Shown: piece after piece, positions 33,168 through 42,477 of the stretch
How the letters are laid out: every line of letters starts with the position of its first letter
Numbering within the stretch: the first letter of the stretch is position 1
From: an uncultured Bacteroidales bacterium
GTDB taxonomy: Bacteria; Bacteroidota; Bacteroidia; Bacteroidales; UBA932
NCBI GenBank assembly: GCA_944325465.1
Contig: CALVAE010000015.1
Coordinates: 1 to 44,220, forward strand
Length of the DNA: 44,220 nt
Direction of reading: 5' to 3'
Position numbers and translations under genes: made by a program
The notes under the pieces: model-generated
What the model was told of the DNA's origin: nothing
Database searches by the model: none
The model's input: the letters and a program-made list of their open reading frames with translations, nothing else

Positions 33168-34410
33168 CCCTTGTCAGGGGCATGGTCATGCACCTGGCTC
33201 CTCCTCCGCCCCGGGGCAGTTCTGATCCTGCGATCGTAATGGCGCATTTTCCTGCTATTTCTGCCTTTCCGGAAATGATATCGGCGGCCGGGATTATCCT
33301 GAAACCGTCCCTGTCCAGTTCTTCGAGCGTGTGGATATTCCTGGCATAAGTCAGTATCTGTCCTGGAGCGATACAGAATGCGTTGGCTCCGCTATGCCAT
33401 TGTTCCCGTTCCTGATCCCATTCGTCTTCCCCTCCGCAGATGACGGGTTTCAGATCTACCCCGAGCCTTTTCAGGGCTTTCAGGAGGTTCCCTTCCGGTC
33501 TGATGGACTTTACCTTCCCGTCCTCTATCCTGATCATGACTGTCTGATATTGGGAATTGTGAAGGATGAGGGGCTCGAAGACCATGCATCTGTCCGTGTC
33601 GAGCATGGTGAATACCATGTCAAGGTGTATGAAGGATTCAGGGGAATGCGGCAGTTGCTGTACGATAACATTGTATTCCCCTTCCTTGTGATTCCGGATG
33701 AACTGGTCGAGCATGAAATCTATTCCCTGGGACGAGGTGCGGACACCGTTCCCGAGCAGCAGGATGTTGTCCTTTATAATCAGGATATCGCCGCCTTCCA
33801 TTGTGACGGGAGAGTCGGCTGCGTGGCAGACATTGGCATCCGTAATCCGGCAGTCGAAGCATCCGCTGTTTCTGTAGATGGCCTCCATTATCACGGATTC
33901 CCTCATCCTGACCTTATTGGCCATCCTGCATACGATGACCCCGTTTCCGAGAGTTACCGCGGCATCCCTGGTAAAGTAGAAGTTATACAGCGGATACAGT
34001 GCGTAGTATTCGTTCTTCAGATACGCGGTGAGGGAATTGATTTCTGCAGGAAGCCCTTCGATCAGAACCCGCGAAAGGCTGTCTGAATCCATCTCCAGCA
34101 GTTTGCCGTAATATGGAATCGCGTCCTCGGTCCTGCATATCCGGCTTATCAGTTCTTCCCTGTTCCCGGGATTATCCAGTACCTTGGAAAGCAGTGGCCT
34201 TACCTCGTATATGCGGGCTACCTTTGAAAGGACTCCGTACAACTGGGAATATTCCTGCTGTGCTATGGAAAGGTTGAGGATGTCACTGTACAGTGCCCTT
34301 TGTACGGTGCGTGGGGTCATGTTTTCCACTTCCGCTCCTGGGGAATGCAGAAGTACCGCACCAAGTTTCCCGATTTCGGATGATATGTCTGTTCTAAGAG
34401 GAGATTCCAT
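33151..34410 (-). CDS. arcA: arginine deiminase
   Basis: Converts L-arginine to citrulline and ammonia; 419 residues, normal length. Visible family features: FTRDAAVTLGNGVIV (substrate Asp), EGGDIL, HLDMVFTMLD, and the nucleophile Cys407 in RGGGGARCMTMPL. It is the third gene after nadE and the TerB/J-domain gene. No arcB, arcC or arginine antiporter is in the window, so it may serve ammonia or citrulline supply rather than a full ATP-yielding pathway. Confidence 0.93.
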   Translation of the reverse strand: MESPLRTDISSEIGKLGAVLLHSPGAEVENMTPRTVQRALYSDILNLSIAQQEYSQLYGVLSKVARIYEVRPLLSKVLDNPGNREELISRICRTEDAIPYYGKLLEMDSDSLSRVLIEGLPAEINSLTAYLKNEYYALYPLYNFYFTRDAAVTLGNGVIVCRMANKVRMRESVIMEAIYRNSGCFDCRITDANVCHAADSPVTMEGGDILIIKDNILLLGNGVRTSSQGIDFMLDQFIRNHKEGEYNVIVQQLPHSPESFIHLDMVFTMLDTDRCMVFEPLILHNSQYQTVMIRIEDGKVKSIRPEGNLLKALKRLGVDLKPVICGGEDEWDQEREQWHSGANAFCIAPGQILTYARNIHTLEELDRDGFRIIPAADIISGKAEIAGKCAITIAGSELPRGGGGARCMTMPLTREAVRW

Positions 34411-34416
34411 ATAGTT

Positions 34417-35145
34417 TTATTTGATACCGCGTTCCTTTTTCAGAAAATCATAGGCTTCCCTGACGGCCTTGAATTTTTCCTCACCTGCCTTCTTCACATC
34501 TTCTCCAAGCCCGGCAAGTTTGTCCGGATGGTACTTCATCGCCATTTTCCTGTATGCCTTCTTTATCTCGTCGTCAGTGGCTGAGGTTTCGATGCCGAGT
34601 GCCTTGTATGCCCATGCCGAATCGTTCTGCCTGGTGTACGGGGCGCGGATGGCGTTGAAATCGATGGAGGATATGCCGAAGATACCGGCTATCCTCTGCA
34701 GCAGGGCAAGTTCATCCGCATTCACTTCTCCGTCCGCGTACGCGATTTCGAAAAGGATATGAAGCAGTTCCAGTTTGGAGGAATAGTTCATGTTGCGGTC
34801 GATCTGCCTTGCGACTTCCGTCTCGTTGATATTCTGTCTGAGAAGTCTGTCCAGAATCGACATCGCGTCATCAGCCTCAGTCTTCCCGAAATTGGCTACA
34901 AGGATTCTCCTTACCGTTGCCAGTTCCGGGTCGCTTGTCTTTCCGTCCGCCTTTACCACACACGCAATCAGGACGAGCAGACTCATCTTGAAGTCACCTT
35001 CAGCAGTGCGGTGTCTGCTTCCTCCTTGTCTTGCAGGTTTGTCATTAGTATCGAACATGGAGCCGAGGGCAAAACCGAACAGAGCGCCTATCGGCCCTCC
35101 GAGTGCCCATCCGATACCTCCTCCTATCCATTTCGCGTATTTCAT
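34417..35145 (-). CDS. TerB/DjlA-like J-domain protein
   Basis: Protein of 242 residues. A Gly-rich hydrophobic N terminus ([20 protein letters not shown], about 8-27) could anchor it to the membrane. A TerB-like helical domain (about 50-160) is followed by a C-terminal J domain with HPD at MKYHPDK (around 210) and YDFLKKER. DjlA-type proteins recruit DnaK. It lies between nadE (17 bases) and arcA (6 bases). Confidence 0.88.
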   Translation of the reverse strand: MKYAKWIGGGIGWALGGPIGALFGFALGSMFDTNDKPARQGGSRHRTAEGDFKMSLLVLIACVVKADGKTSDPELATVRRILVANFGKTEADDAMSILDRLLRQNINETEVARQIDRNMNYSSKLELLHILFEIAYADGEVNADELALLQRIAGIFGISSIDFNAIRAPYTRQNDSAWAYKALGIETSATDDEIKKAYRKMAMKYHPDKLAGLGEDVKKAGEEKFKAVREAYDFLKKERGIK

Positions 35146-35162
35146 CTCTATAATCCCTTTGT

Positions 35163-37214
35163 TTATTCTGCTGTCTTCGTTTCCGGGGCATTGTCAAGGT
35201 TGTCAAGAAAGATGTCAGGCTTTGCATCTGACGGCATTCTCCAGTCTCCCCTCGGGGAGAGGCTTACGCTTCCCACTTTCGGCCCGTCCGGCAGGCAACT
35301 CCGCTTGAACTGCTGGCCGAAGAATCTCCGTATGAAAATCCCCAGCCATTTCCTTATGGTCTGCCTGTCATAGTGTCTGGAGAGCCCGCCATCTCTGCCG
35401 GTCGTTTCGTCTGGACTGAATGCCTTGCAGGCAAGGAAGTATATCTTTTCCGGGGAAAATCCGGATCTGAAGAAGTGATACAGGAAGAAATCATGCAGTT
35501 CATAAGGGCCGACCAGATCTTCCGTCACCTGGGAAATCCGACCGTTTTCATCGGCAGGCAGAAGTTCCGGACTTATGGGTGTTTCTATTATATCCGTCAG
35601 AATCTCCCTTGCGGACCTGTCTCCTGACGTGCCTGTCTTTCCTGAGGCTGCCGCCTCCTTGTCGGCGAAATGGTTTTCCGCCGCCCATCTGACAAGATGC
35701 CTGACAAGGGTTTTCGGAATGCTGGCATTCACTCCATACATGGACATGTGGTCGCCGTTATAGGTCGCCCAGCCCAGTGCAAGTTCGGAAAGGTCTCCGG
35801 TGCCTATGACGATGCCTCCTGTCTGGTTGGCTACATCCATCAGTATCTGCGTGCGTTCCCTTGCCTGGGAGTTCTCGTATGTGGTGTCATGTATGGAACC
35901 GTCATGCCCGATATCGGAAAAATGACGGTCGCAGGCAGCCGTAATGGATATTTTCCTGGAGGTTATCCCGAGTACGTCCATCAGGTCTTCCGCATTGCCT
36001 TTCGTTCTGTCCGTAGTGCCGTATCCGGGCATCGTGACTCCGATTATCCTGTCCCTGGTCCATCCCAGCCTGTCTGCCGCAAGTACGGTCACCAGCAGTG
36101 CAAGCGAACTGTCCAGTCCTCCCGATATTCCGATTACCGCTGTCCTGCAGCCGATGTGCGCCAGTCTGGATGCCAGACCAAGGACCTGGGTGGAGATGAT
36201 TTCCCGGCATCTGATTCCGGTTTCGTCTCCTTCCGGAACGAACGGGTACGGATCAATCTTTCTGTAAAGGTGTGCCGAAAAATCCGTTTCCGCGGATTCA
36301 CCGGCCTGTGAATGGATATACGGGATGCCGGTAACCGGCTTTCCGTCAGGGGTGCAGGCTGTGAATGTACTTGTCTTCTGTCTCTGTATCCTGATTTTAC
36401 CGCAGTCCATGTCAGCGATTGTCAGGGACGGTTCCATGCTGAATCTGGTCCCCTTTGCAAGCAGGCTCCCGTTCTCATATATCAGGGTGGAGCCGGCATA
36501 TACCAGGTCCTGGGTCGATTCCCCGAATCCGGCAGAGCAGTAGACATATCCGGAGATTGTCCTTGCCGACTGCTGGCTGACCAGTTGTTTCCTGTATGCA
36601 TGCTTGCCTATGACTTCATTGCTGGCCGACAGGTTGAGGATGAGTTCGGCCCCGTTGGGACAGTGGTACGATGAAGGCGGGACAGGTGTCCAAAGATCTT
36701 CGCATATTTCGATGCAGAATGTGCAGCCGTTTCCCAGATGGAAAATCTGGTTGGCGGCCATCATGCATGTATATCCTGCATATTCGGTCTTTACCGGAGA
36801 AAAGCCGGCTCCGGGGGCGAACCAGCGTGTTTCGTAGAATTCATTGTATGAAGGAAGGTATGATTTCGGGACAATGCCGCATACTCCGTCCGTACCGGAT
36901 ATCACGGTCGCGCAGTTGTACAGTCTTGAGCCGTATCTGACCGGAGTGCCGGTTACGACGGTGATCCTTTTCCCCCTGCAGTGTCCGGCGATGATTCCCG
37001 TACCTTCTTCCGCTTTCCTTATCAGCAGGTCCTGCCCGAAAAGGTCTCCGCACGAGTAACCTGTCAGGCTGAGTTCAGGAAAAACTAGCAGCGACACTCC
37101 CGCAGCGATGGCCTGGTCGGTCATCCTGCAGATTTCCCTTACATTGGCATCCACGTCCGCCACCCTGACTTTCGGGACGGCGGCGGCTACCCTGATGAAA
37201 CCGTAATCTTTCAT
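35163..37214 (-). CDS. nadE: glutamine-dependent NAD+ synthetase
   Basis: Last step of NAD synthesis: amidates nicotinic acid adenine dinucleotide using glutamine. The 683 residue enzyme joins an N-terminal CN-hydrolase glutaminase (Glu47 in FPELSLTGY, Lys117 in VPKSYLP, Cys171 in IEICEDLW) to the synthetase with the ATP loop [17 protein letters not shown] 37214 (MKDYGFIR) is chosen; the upstream start at 37277 adds a low-complexity leader with no family match. First gene of a run with the J-domain protein and arcA. Confidence 0.95.
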   Translation of the reverse strand: MKDYGFIRVAAAVPKVRVADVDANVREICRMTDQAIAAGVSLLVFPELSLTGYSCGDLFGQDLLIRKAEEGTGIIAGHCRGKRITVVTGTPVRYGSRLYNCATVISGTDGVCGIVPKSYLPSYNEFYETRWFAPGAGFSPVKTEYAGYTCMMAANQIFHLGNGCTFCIEICEDLWTPVPPSSYHCPNGAELILNLSASNEVIGKHAYRKQLVSQQSARTISGYVYCSAGFGESTQDLVYAGSTLIYENGSLLAKGTRFSMEPSLTIADMDCGKIRIQRQKTSTFTACTPDGKPVTGIPYIHSQAGESAETDFSAHLYRKIDPYPFVPEGDETGIRCREIISTQVLGLASRLAHIGCRTAVIGISGGLDSSLALLVTVLAADRLGWTRDRIIGVTMPGYGTTDRTKGNAEDLMDVLGITSRKISITAACDRHFSDIGHDGSIHDTTYENSQARERTQILMDVANQTGGIVIGTGDLSELALGWATYNGDHMSMYGVNASIPKTLVRHLVRWAAENHFADKEAAASGKTGTSGDRSAREILTDIIETPISPELLPADENGRISQVTEDLVGPYELHDFFLYHFFRSGFSPEKIYFLACKAFSPDETTGRDGGLSRHYDRQTIRKWLGIFIRRFFGQQFKRSCLPDGPKVGSVSLSPRGDWRMPSDAKPDIFLDNLDNAPETKTAE

Positions 37215-37275
37215 TGTTACCGTATGTTGATGGACGGGATCTCTATGGATATGTTGCGGCGGGGTGGCCGGAGAC

Positions 37276-37305
37276 AAAAAAAAGTGACTAAAATATAGCC
37301 ACTTT
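37276..37305 (-). terminator. terminator of the PUR-alpha-like gene
   Basis: On the minus strand, stem AAAGTGGCTA (37305-37296) with TAGTCACTTT (37290-37281), one G-T pair, followed by a T run. It lies 16 bases after the stop at 37322. Confidence 0.85.
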
Positions 37306-37321
37306 GATATGTCGTCAGGAA

Positions 37322-37666
37322 TCAGAGTTCCTCGAAGTTCACATCTGTGAAATTGCCGTTTTCCGATGCCGGGCCGTCTTCCTCTTTCAGACAGTTGGTC
37401 TTTATGTAGTCGATGACTTCCTGCAAGCCTGTCGTGAATTTGTCGAAGTCTTCCTTGTACAGGAAAATCTTGTGCTTGTCGTAAACAAAACTGCCGTCCT
37501 TTTCCACCTTGCGCTTGCTTTCGGTGATTGTCAGGTAATAGTCGTTTCCCTTGGTGGTCTTCACATCAAAGAAATAGGTTCTTTTTCCGGCCCTGACAGG
37601 TTTTGAGAAGACATCCTCTCCCGAACGCTCCTGAGCATTGGCTCCATCGAAATCCTCACTGTACAT
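37322..37666 (-). CDS. DUF3276 family PUR-alpha-like nucleic acid-binding protein
   Basis: Protein of 114 residues. It begins with acidic, flexible residues, then the single PUR repeat (GKRTYFFDVKTTKGNDYYLT and ITESKR) and a C-terminal helix before an acidic tail. DUF3276/PUR-alpha proteins of Bacteroidota bind single-stranded DNA or RNA; the role in vivo is poorly known. Monocistronic with its own terminator, and divergent from nusB. Confidence 0.9.
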   Translation of the reverse strand: MYSEDFDGANAQERSGEDVFSKPVRAGKRTYFFDVKTTKGNDYYLTITESKRKVEKDGSFVYDKHKIFLYKEDFDKFTTGLQEVIDYIKTNCLKEEDGPASENGNFTDVNFEEL

Positions 37667-37694
37667 CTTGCATGAATTTTTAAGTAAATCTCTA

Positions 37695-37732
37695 CAAAGT
37701 TAAGGATTTTTCTGAAATTGCATATATCTTTG
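37695..37732. promoter_or_regulatory. divergent -7 elements for the PUR-alpha-like gene and nusB
   Basis: Minus strand TAACTTTG (37702-37695) faces the PUR-alpha-like gene, and plus strand TATCTTTG (37725-37732) faces nusB. Both match TAnnTTTG. The 87 base gap thus holds back-to-back promoters; no -33 TTG at standard spacing was found for either. Confidence 0.55.
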
Positions 37733-37753
37733 CCTTAAATTTTTGTTTGAAAT

Positions 37754-38698
37754 ATGCTTAATCGACGAATTTTAAGGATTAAAGTCTTTAAGGTGCTTTA
37801 CGGCAGTATGTTGGGCGGCGGAGGCACGCTGGCCGAGGCCGAATCCGAACTTGACATGTCCTGCGAAGCGACAAGGGACCTGTATGTTTTCATGCTTGGC
37901 ATAGTTTCTCCTCTGACCGCCGTGGCAAGGGAGAGGATAGAGATTGCAAGAAGGAAATTCAATCCTACTGAGGAAGAGCGTAATCCTAATATGAAATTTG
38001 CCGACAATGCCCTCGCGAGACTTCTGGACGAGGATCCGGACTTCGTAAAGGCATTTTCCAGGCGGAAGTTCTCATGGGAGCAGTATGACCTGTTTCTGAA
38101 GAAGATATATGCTTCGGTTACCGGCAAGGAGTATTATGCCAGGTACATGGCTTCCGGAGAATCGTCTCTGGCGGAAGACTGCCGCCTGTTTACAAGGATC
38201 TTCGAAGAGGAATTCGTTGACAGTCCGGAACTTGAACAGATCCTTGAAGACATGTCCATCTGGTGGAATGATGACCTGGCTTATGCGCTGACGTATTGCT
38301 GCAGGACATTCGAGTCCTTCTCCAGGGGGGAACGCTGGCATCTTTACCCGCTTTACCAGAGCGACATGAAGAAGATTCCCGGTATGGAAAGCGACAGGCA
38401 GTTTGCCCACAAACTCCTGCAGAATGCCTTTGCCGGCCGCCAGCGGTATTCGGACATGATTTCCGAAGCGGTTTCCAACTGGGATCAGGACAGGATTGTC
38501 TCCACCGATATGGCACTTATCATCACCGGCCTGGCCGAGGCGGAGAACTTCCCGTCCATTCCGGTGAAGGTCACCATCAACGAATATGTCGAGATATCCA
38601 AGTATTACGGGACGCCGAAAAGCAATATTTTCGTGAACGGACTTCTTGACAGGCTGATCCAGAAACTTGCGGATGATGGCAGGATTCGGAAAATTTGA
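37754..38698 (+). CDS. nusB: transcription antitermination factor NusB
   Basis: RNA-binding protein of the rRNA antitermination complex. The 314 residue form is about twice the length of NusB of other phyla, as usual in Bacteroidota. The conserved NusB core is at the C terminus: DRIVSTDMALIITGLAEAEN and PVKVTINEYVEISKYYGTPK, then SNIFVNGLLDRL. The N terminus has RRILRIKVFKVLYG. The extra middle is helical. It starts the run nusB-yajC-ybbR-coaE-DUF5606-rimO-lipoprotein. Confidence 0.92.
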   Translation: MLNRRILRIKVFKVLYGSMLGGGGTLAEAESELDMSCEATRDLYVFMLGIVSPLTAVARERIEIARRKFNPTEEERNPNMKFADNALARLLDEDPDFVKAFSRRKFSWEQYDLFLKKIYASVTGKEYYARYMASGESSLAEDCRLFTRIFEEEFVDSPELEQILEDMSIWWNDDLAYALTYCCRTFESFSRGERWHLYPLYQSDMKKIPGMESDRQFAHKLLQNAFAGRQRYSDMISEAVSNWDQDRIVSTDMALIITGLAEAENFPSIPVKVTINEYVEISKYYGTPKSNIFVNGLLDRLIQKLADDGRIRKI

Positions 38699-38699
38699 T

Positions 38700-38707
38700 T
38701 ATTTTTG
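38700..38707 (+). promoter_or_regulatory. possible internal -7 element before yajC
   Basis: TATTTTTG matches TAnnTTTG in the 45 base gap between nusB and yajC. The gap is AT-rich and no -33 TTG is correctly spaced, so it may be chance. Confidence 0.3.
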
Positions 38708-38743
38708 ACATTTGATTTGTAAATTTAATAAAAGTACGGAAAA

Positions 38744-39076
38744 ATGAATTTCATTACATTCTTGCAGGCTGCCGGAACGGCAACCGGAACCACAACCCAG
38801 CAGGGGAGCGGTTGGTCAATGTGGATTATGCTCATCCTTATCATCGTGGTGATGTGGTTTTTTATGATCCGTCCTCAGCGCAAGCAGCAGAAAGAACTCC
38901 AGAAGTTCCGCGACGGACTGAAGAAAGGGGATAAGGTCGTGACTATCGGAGGCATCTACGGAACCGTCCTTGAAGTCAAGGACAAGACCCTTCTTCTGGA
39001 AGTGGACAACAATGTCAAGATCAAGGTGGACAAGAATTCGGTCGTCAAGGATTTCTCCGAGACCCAGCAACAGTAA
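38744..39076 (+). CDS. yajC: preprotein translocase subunit YajC
   Basis: Small SecDF-associated inner-membrane protein of 110 residues. One membrane helix (about 25-42, MWIMLILIIVVMWFFMI), then the hallmark RPQRKQQKE and GLKKGDKVVTIGGIYGTV. The N terminus has a Thr/Gly-rich stretch (AAGTATGTTTQQGSG). Position between nusB and the YbbR-like gene is as in related genomes. Confidence 0.95.
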   Translation: MNFITFLQAAGTATGTTTQQGSGWSMWIMLILIIVVMWFFMIRPQRKQQKELQKFRDGLKKGDKVVTIGGIYGTVLEVKDKTLLLEVDNNVKIKVDKNSVVKDFSETQQQ

Positions 39077-39093
39077 CATCTCAGTCATGAGGG

Positions 39094-40062
39094 ATGAAGA
39101 GAGTATTCGCCAGAATCTTTGAAAAACTGAATATCAACGGGAGAGATTTGCCGGTATTGCTGCTTTCTCTCCTGTTGGCTTTTAGTATCTGGTTTTTTTA
39201 CAATCTGTCCCTCGATTATGTCGATTATCTGCAGGTCCCTGTCGAGGCGCGATGCAATATCGAAGGACATTCTGCGGTTTCTTCAGGCAGCAGCGATGTC
39301 ATTGCCAGGTGCAGGACAAGCGGATACAACATCATCAGAATCAAGTCCATGAATGAAAAATCCCCGGTGCAGGTGAATTTTGACAGGATGCACAGTGCCG
39401 GCGGAGAACTGTTCTATGTCACGACGGCGGATCTTCAGGAATACACCCATGTGATTTTCGGGGAGAATGTTTCCCTGGAATATTATCTTACCGATACCCT
39501 TTTCTTCCGTTTCCCGTATGAGACTTTCAGGAAAGTCCCTGTGAGACCCGTACACGAACTGGAGTTCATGCCCCAGTACACGCTGGTGGGGAAAATGGAG
39601 GTGGAACCGGATTCCGTGACAATCTACGGTGAACCGTACCGGCTTGAGAAGATAGACTATGTGTACACCAATCCTATCAAACTGTCCGATATCCGGTCGG
39701 AAATCCACGGGATATCGCGTCTGGAACAGATCAGGGGCATAAGGTATTCCTCCGATGCCGTAAGGTATTCGGGAGAAGTGGTGCGTTACGTGGAAATCCG
39801 GAAGACGGTCCCGGTGTCGGGGCGCAATGTGCCGGAAGGCAAGTATATGATGGTCTATCCGTCTTATGCGGATGTGAAATTCCTCTGTACGTTCCCGTAT
39901 AAGGGAAATCCGGAAGACAGTGTCGGCTTTTACATAGATTATTCCGATTTCCTGAATTCCAGGGGAGGGAAGTGCGTGCCGCGTACCGATGCCTTGCCTG
40001 ACGGGATCATAGGATATTCCGTGGAGCCGGAGATCTTCGAATGTGTGGTTAACGACAGGTGA
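39094..40062 (+). CDS. YbbR-like domain protein
   Basis: Protein of 322 residues. One N-terminal membrane helix (about 17-34, LPVLLLSLLLAFSIWFFY) followed by extracytoplasmic beta-rich repeats; YbbR-like modules include the block PDSVTIYGEPYRLEKIDYV. In Firmicutes, the YbbR/CdaR protein regulates diadenylate cyclase; no cyclase gene is in the window, so that link is not shown here. It starts 17 bases after yajC and is followed by coaE, whose ATG comes one base after its stop. Confidence 0.85.
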   Translation: MKRVFARIFEKLNINGRDLPVLLLSLLLAFSIWFFYNLSLDYVDYLQVPVEARCNIEGHSAVSSGSSDVIARCRTSGYNIIRIKSMNEKSPVQVNFDRMHSAGGELFYVTTADLQEYTHVIFGENVSLEYYLTDTLFFRFPYETFRKVPVRPVHELEFMPQYTLVGKMEVEPDSVTIYGEPYRLEKIDYVYTNPIKLSDIRSEIHGISRLEQIRGIRYSSDAVRYSGEVVRYVEIRKTVPVSGRNVPEGKYMMVYPSYADVKFLCTFPYKGNPEDSVGFYIDYSDFLNSRGGKCVPRTDALPDGIIGYSVEPEIFECVVNDR

Positions 40063-40063
40063 T

Positions 40064-40708
40064 ATGTTGAGGACAATTGCGGTTACAGGAGGGATAGGAA
40101 GCGGCAAGTCTCTGGTTTGCAGGTTTCTGGAAGAGAGGGGATTTCCCGTATATGATTCCGACGGCAGGACGAAGTCCCTTTATGTCAGGGACATGGAACT
40201 TACCGGTCGGATCCGGGAGAAGATGGCTCATTTTGTCCCTGAGGCGGAAGGTATGGCTGACGGTTTCCTTCTTGCAGACGGGAAACTCGATCTGAAGCGC
40301 CTGTCTTCAATAGTATTCCGTAATGCGGAGGCAAGGTTGCTGCTTGAGTCCATAGTACATCCTGCCGTACTGCAGGATTTCATGGCTTGGAAGGACTCTC
40401 CGGAGACTGCGGGACGGGCCAGCCACGGTGCGGTGGTGATAGAATCGGCCATTATCCTGGAAAAGCCTCTTTTCCGGGACGTGATTGATACGGCGGTTCT
40501 GGTGACCGCCCCGGCAGAGGTGCGCCTGGGCAGGTCGGCCGCTCGGGATGGAGTGCCGCCGGAATCCATCAGGAAACGGATGGAGGCCCAGGGGGAATTG
40601 TCTTCGGAAGCAAACGGGAAAATAGGTTTTATCATAGTCAATGATGGGACTCCTGATGATCTCAGGAGGAAGGTTGATCAATTTATAGATTCAAATTATC
40701 GGAAATGA
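40064..40708 (+). CDS. coaE: dephospho-CoA kinase
   Basis: Final step of coenzyme A synthesis. The 214 residue P-loop kinase has VTGGIGSGKS (residues 7-16), the substrate-site DSD (GFPVYDSDGRTK), and the family VIHPAV-like block SIVHPAVLQ, then RMEAQ in the lid region. ATG 40064 gives the usual MLRTIAVTGG start; the longer frame from 40043 runs through the previous stop region. The last four bases overlap the next gene (ATGA). Confidence 0.94.
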   Translation: MLRTIAVTGGIGSGKSLVCRFLEERGFPVYDSDGRTKSLYVRDMELTGRIREKMAHFVPEAEGMADGFLLADGKLDLKRLSSIVFRNAEARLLLESIVHPAVLQDFMAWKDSPETAGRASHGAVVIESAIILEKPLFRDVIDTAVLVTAPAEVRLGRSAARDGVPPESIRKRMEAQGELSSEANGKIGFIIVNDGTPDDLRRKVDQFIDSNYRK

Positions 40709-41154
40709 AAACAGATCTTACAAAAATTTTGTCAATCCCGGGACAGCCGGGTCTGTACCGCTATATCGCCCAGGCAAGAAACGGAGCGGTAGTGGAATCC
40801 CTGTCAGACGGGAAAAGAAGTTCGTTCGGTGTCAATAGCAGGATATCGTCCCTGGCTGATATATCGATCTATACTGATGACGGGGAAGCCAAACTGCAGG
40901 ACGTTTTCCTGAAAATGAAGGCTGAACTGGGAGAAAACGACGCTCCGGCTGCGAAGGCTTCATCCGAAGAACTGAAGGATTTCTTCGCGAAGGCACTCCC
41001 GGGATATGACAGGGACAGGTTCTATGTTTCCCACATGAAAAAGGTGGTGGCATGGTACAACTGCCTTAAACAGTATGCATCCCTTGATTTTGAGAATCCG
41101 GATCAGGCGGAGGAAGGCGGGAGTGCAGATAAAGACAGTACAAAGGAGGAGTAG
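40705..41154 (+). CDS. DUF5606 family protein
   Basis: Protein of 149 residues found in Bacteroidota. N-terminal strand-rich domain (ILSIPGQPGLYRYIAQARNG, GAVVESLSDGKR), then a helical segment with LKDFFAKALPGYDRDRFYVS and a Glu/Lys-rich tail. No enzymatic motif. It has a four-base ATGA overlap with coaE and a one-base overlap with rimO. Confidence 0.84.
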   Translation: MKTDLTKILSIPGQPGLYRYIAQARNGAVVESLSDGKRSSFGVNSRISSLADISIYTDDGEAKLQDVFLKMKAELGENDAPAAKASSEELKDFFAKALPGYDRDRFYVSHMKKVVAWYNCLKQYASLDFENPDQAEEGGSADKDSTKEE

Positions 41155-41156
41155 TG
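41142..41156 (+). promoter_or_regulatory. strong ribosome binding site deciding the GTG start of rimO
   Basis: AAAGGAGGA at 41142-41150 lies 3 bases before GTG 41154. The match to the anti-Shine-Dalgarno is unusual for this window and supports the GTG start, which shares one base with the preceding TAG stop. Confidence 0.7.
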
Positions 41157-42467
41157 CAGTCCGTACAGCCGATAACCCTGGGGTGTTCCAAGAACAGGGT
41201 GGACACCGAGCATATCCTCTCCTGCCTTGAAGGCCGTTATGAAATAGTGCCTGAAGGCGAGGAGAGGGACTATGTGGATTTTCTTCTGGTCAATACATGC
41301 GGCTTCATAGGGGATGCGAAGGAGGAATCCATCCAGACGATTCTGGAATGCGTCCGGATGAAGCAGGAAGGGAGAGCGGGGGCCGTGTATGTCTTCGGGT
41401 GTCTGTCCCAGCGGTATTCGTCGGAGATGCCGGGCCTGATTCCTGAAGTCGATGCGTGGTTCGGGGCAACTGATTTTTCCCCTTTGCTGAAGGCATTCGG
41501 AGTGGAAGGGGACGGAAGGCCGGGACGTTTCCTGACGACACCTTCACATTATGCCTATCTGAAAATTTCGGAAGGCTGTGACAGAAGATGTTCCTATTGT
41601 GCGATTCCTCACATCAGGGGAAGGCATGTATCGGTTCCGATGGAGGATCTGCTGGCTGAAGCGGCTTCCCTTGCCGCAGGCGGCGTCAGGGAACTGATAG
41701 TCATTGCCCAGGACACTACCTATTACGGACTCGACCTGTATCACAGGAGGGCATTGGCGGAACTGCTTCAGAAATTGTCATGGATAGAAGGCATAGAGTG
41801 GATCCGCGTCCATTATTCCTATCCGGATGACTTTCCGGAAGATGTCCTTGACCAGATGGCGGAAAATCCGAAGGTCTGCCGTTATATCGATATCCCTCTC
41901 CAGCATATATCTGACAACGTACTTTCCAGGATGCGGCGCAATGTCACGGGGGAGTGGACCAGATCCCTGGTCCGGAAAATGAGGGAACGGGTTCCGGGAG
42001 TGGTCCTGAGGACTACAATGATTGTGGGGCATCCGGGAGAGGGAGAACCAGAGTTCGGTGAACTTCTTGACTTTGTAAGGGAGGCACGCTTTGAACGGCT
42101 TGGCGCTTTCCGGTATTCCGAAGAGGAAGGGACCTACGGGGCCGCGCATTTCAGGGATGATGTGCCGGAAGAGGTAAAGCAGTCGAGGTATGATGCCCTG
42201 ATGTCCCTTCAGAGCGGTATTTCCCTTGCTTTCAACCGTTCGAGAATAGGCTCGGAGGAGAAGGTCATCATAGATGACTTCGTGGACGGAATATTCGTCT
42301 GCAGAAGTGAATTCGAGAGTCCGGAAGTGGATGGCGAGATTCTTGTAAGGTATTCTCCGGCCCTGTTTGACGGGGTAGAACCGAATTCGCTTGTCGGGGA
42401 GTTCATTGAAGTGAAGATAACCGGTGCCGATGAATATGACCTGATAGCGGAGCCGGTATCCAAATAA
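41154..42467 (+). CDS. rimO: ribosomal protein S12 methylthiotransferase RimO
   Basis: Radical-SAM enzyme that beta-methylthiolates Asp88 of ribosomal protein S12. The 437 residue chain has the N-terminal MTTase domain with auxiliary-cluster cysteines Cys11 (TLGCSKN), Cys49 and Cys83, the SAM cluster Cys142, Cys146 and Cys149 (GCDRRCSYCAIPHIRG), and a C-terminal TRAM domain (about 370-437). The start TLGCSKNRVDTE marks RimO rather than MiaB. GTG start at 41154 with a strong Shine-Dalgarno. Confidence 0.95.
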   Translation: MQSVQPITLGCSKNRVDTEHILSCLEGRYEIVPEGEERDYVDFLLVNTCGFIGDAKEESIQTILECVRMKQEGRAGAVYVFGCLSQRYSSEMPGLIPEVDAWFGATDFSPLLKAFGVEGDGRPGRFLTTPSHYAYLKISEGCDRRCSYCAIPHIRGRHVSVPMEDLLAEAASLAAGGVRELIVIAQDTTYYGLDLYHRRALAELLQKLSWIEGIEWIRVHYSYPDDFPEDVLDQMAENPKVCRYIDIPLQHISDNVLSRMRRNVTGEWTRSLVRKMRERVPGVVLRTTMIVGHPGEGEPEFGELLDFVREARFERLGAFRYSEEEGTYGAAHFRDDVPEEVKQSRYDALMSLQSGISLAFNRSRIGSEEKVIIDDFVDGIFVCRSEFESPEVDGEILVRYSPALFDGVEPNSLVGEFIEVKITGADEYDLIAEPVSK

Positions 42468-42477
42468 AGTCGCGATT

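Noticed and set aside
33151-34410. Complete arginine deiminase pathway
   Set aside because: No carbamoyltransferase, carbamate kinase or antiporter gene lies in the window.
35163-37277. nadE start at 37277
   Set aside because: The first 21 codons are low-complexity His/Pro-rich and the family start [10 protein letters not shown] fits ATG 37214.
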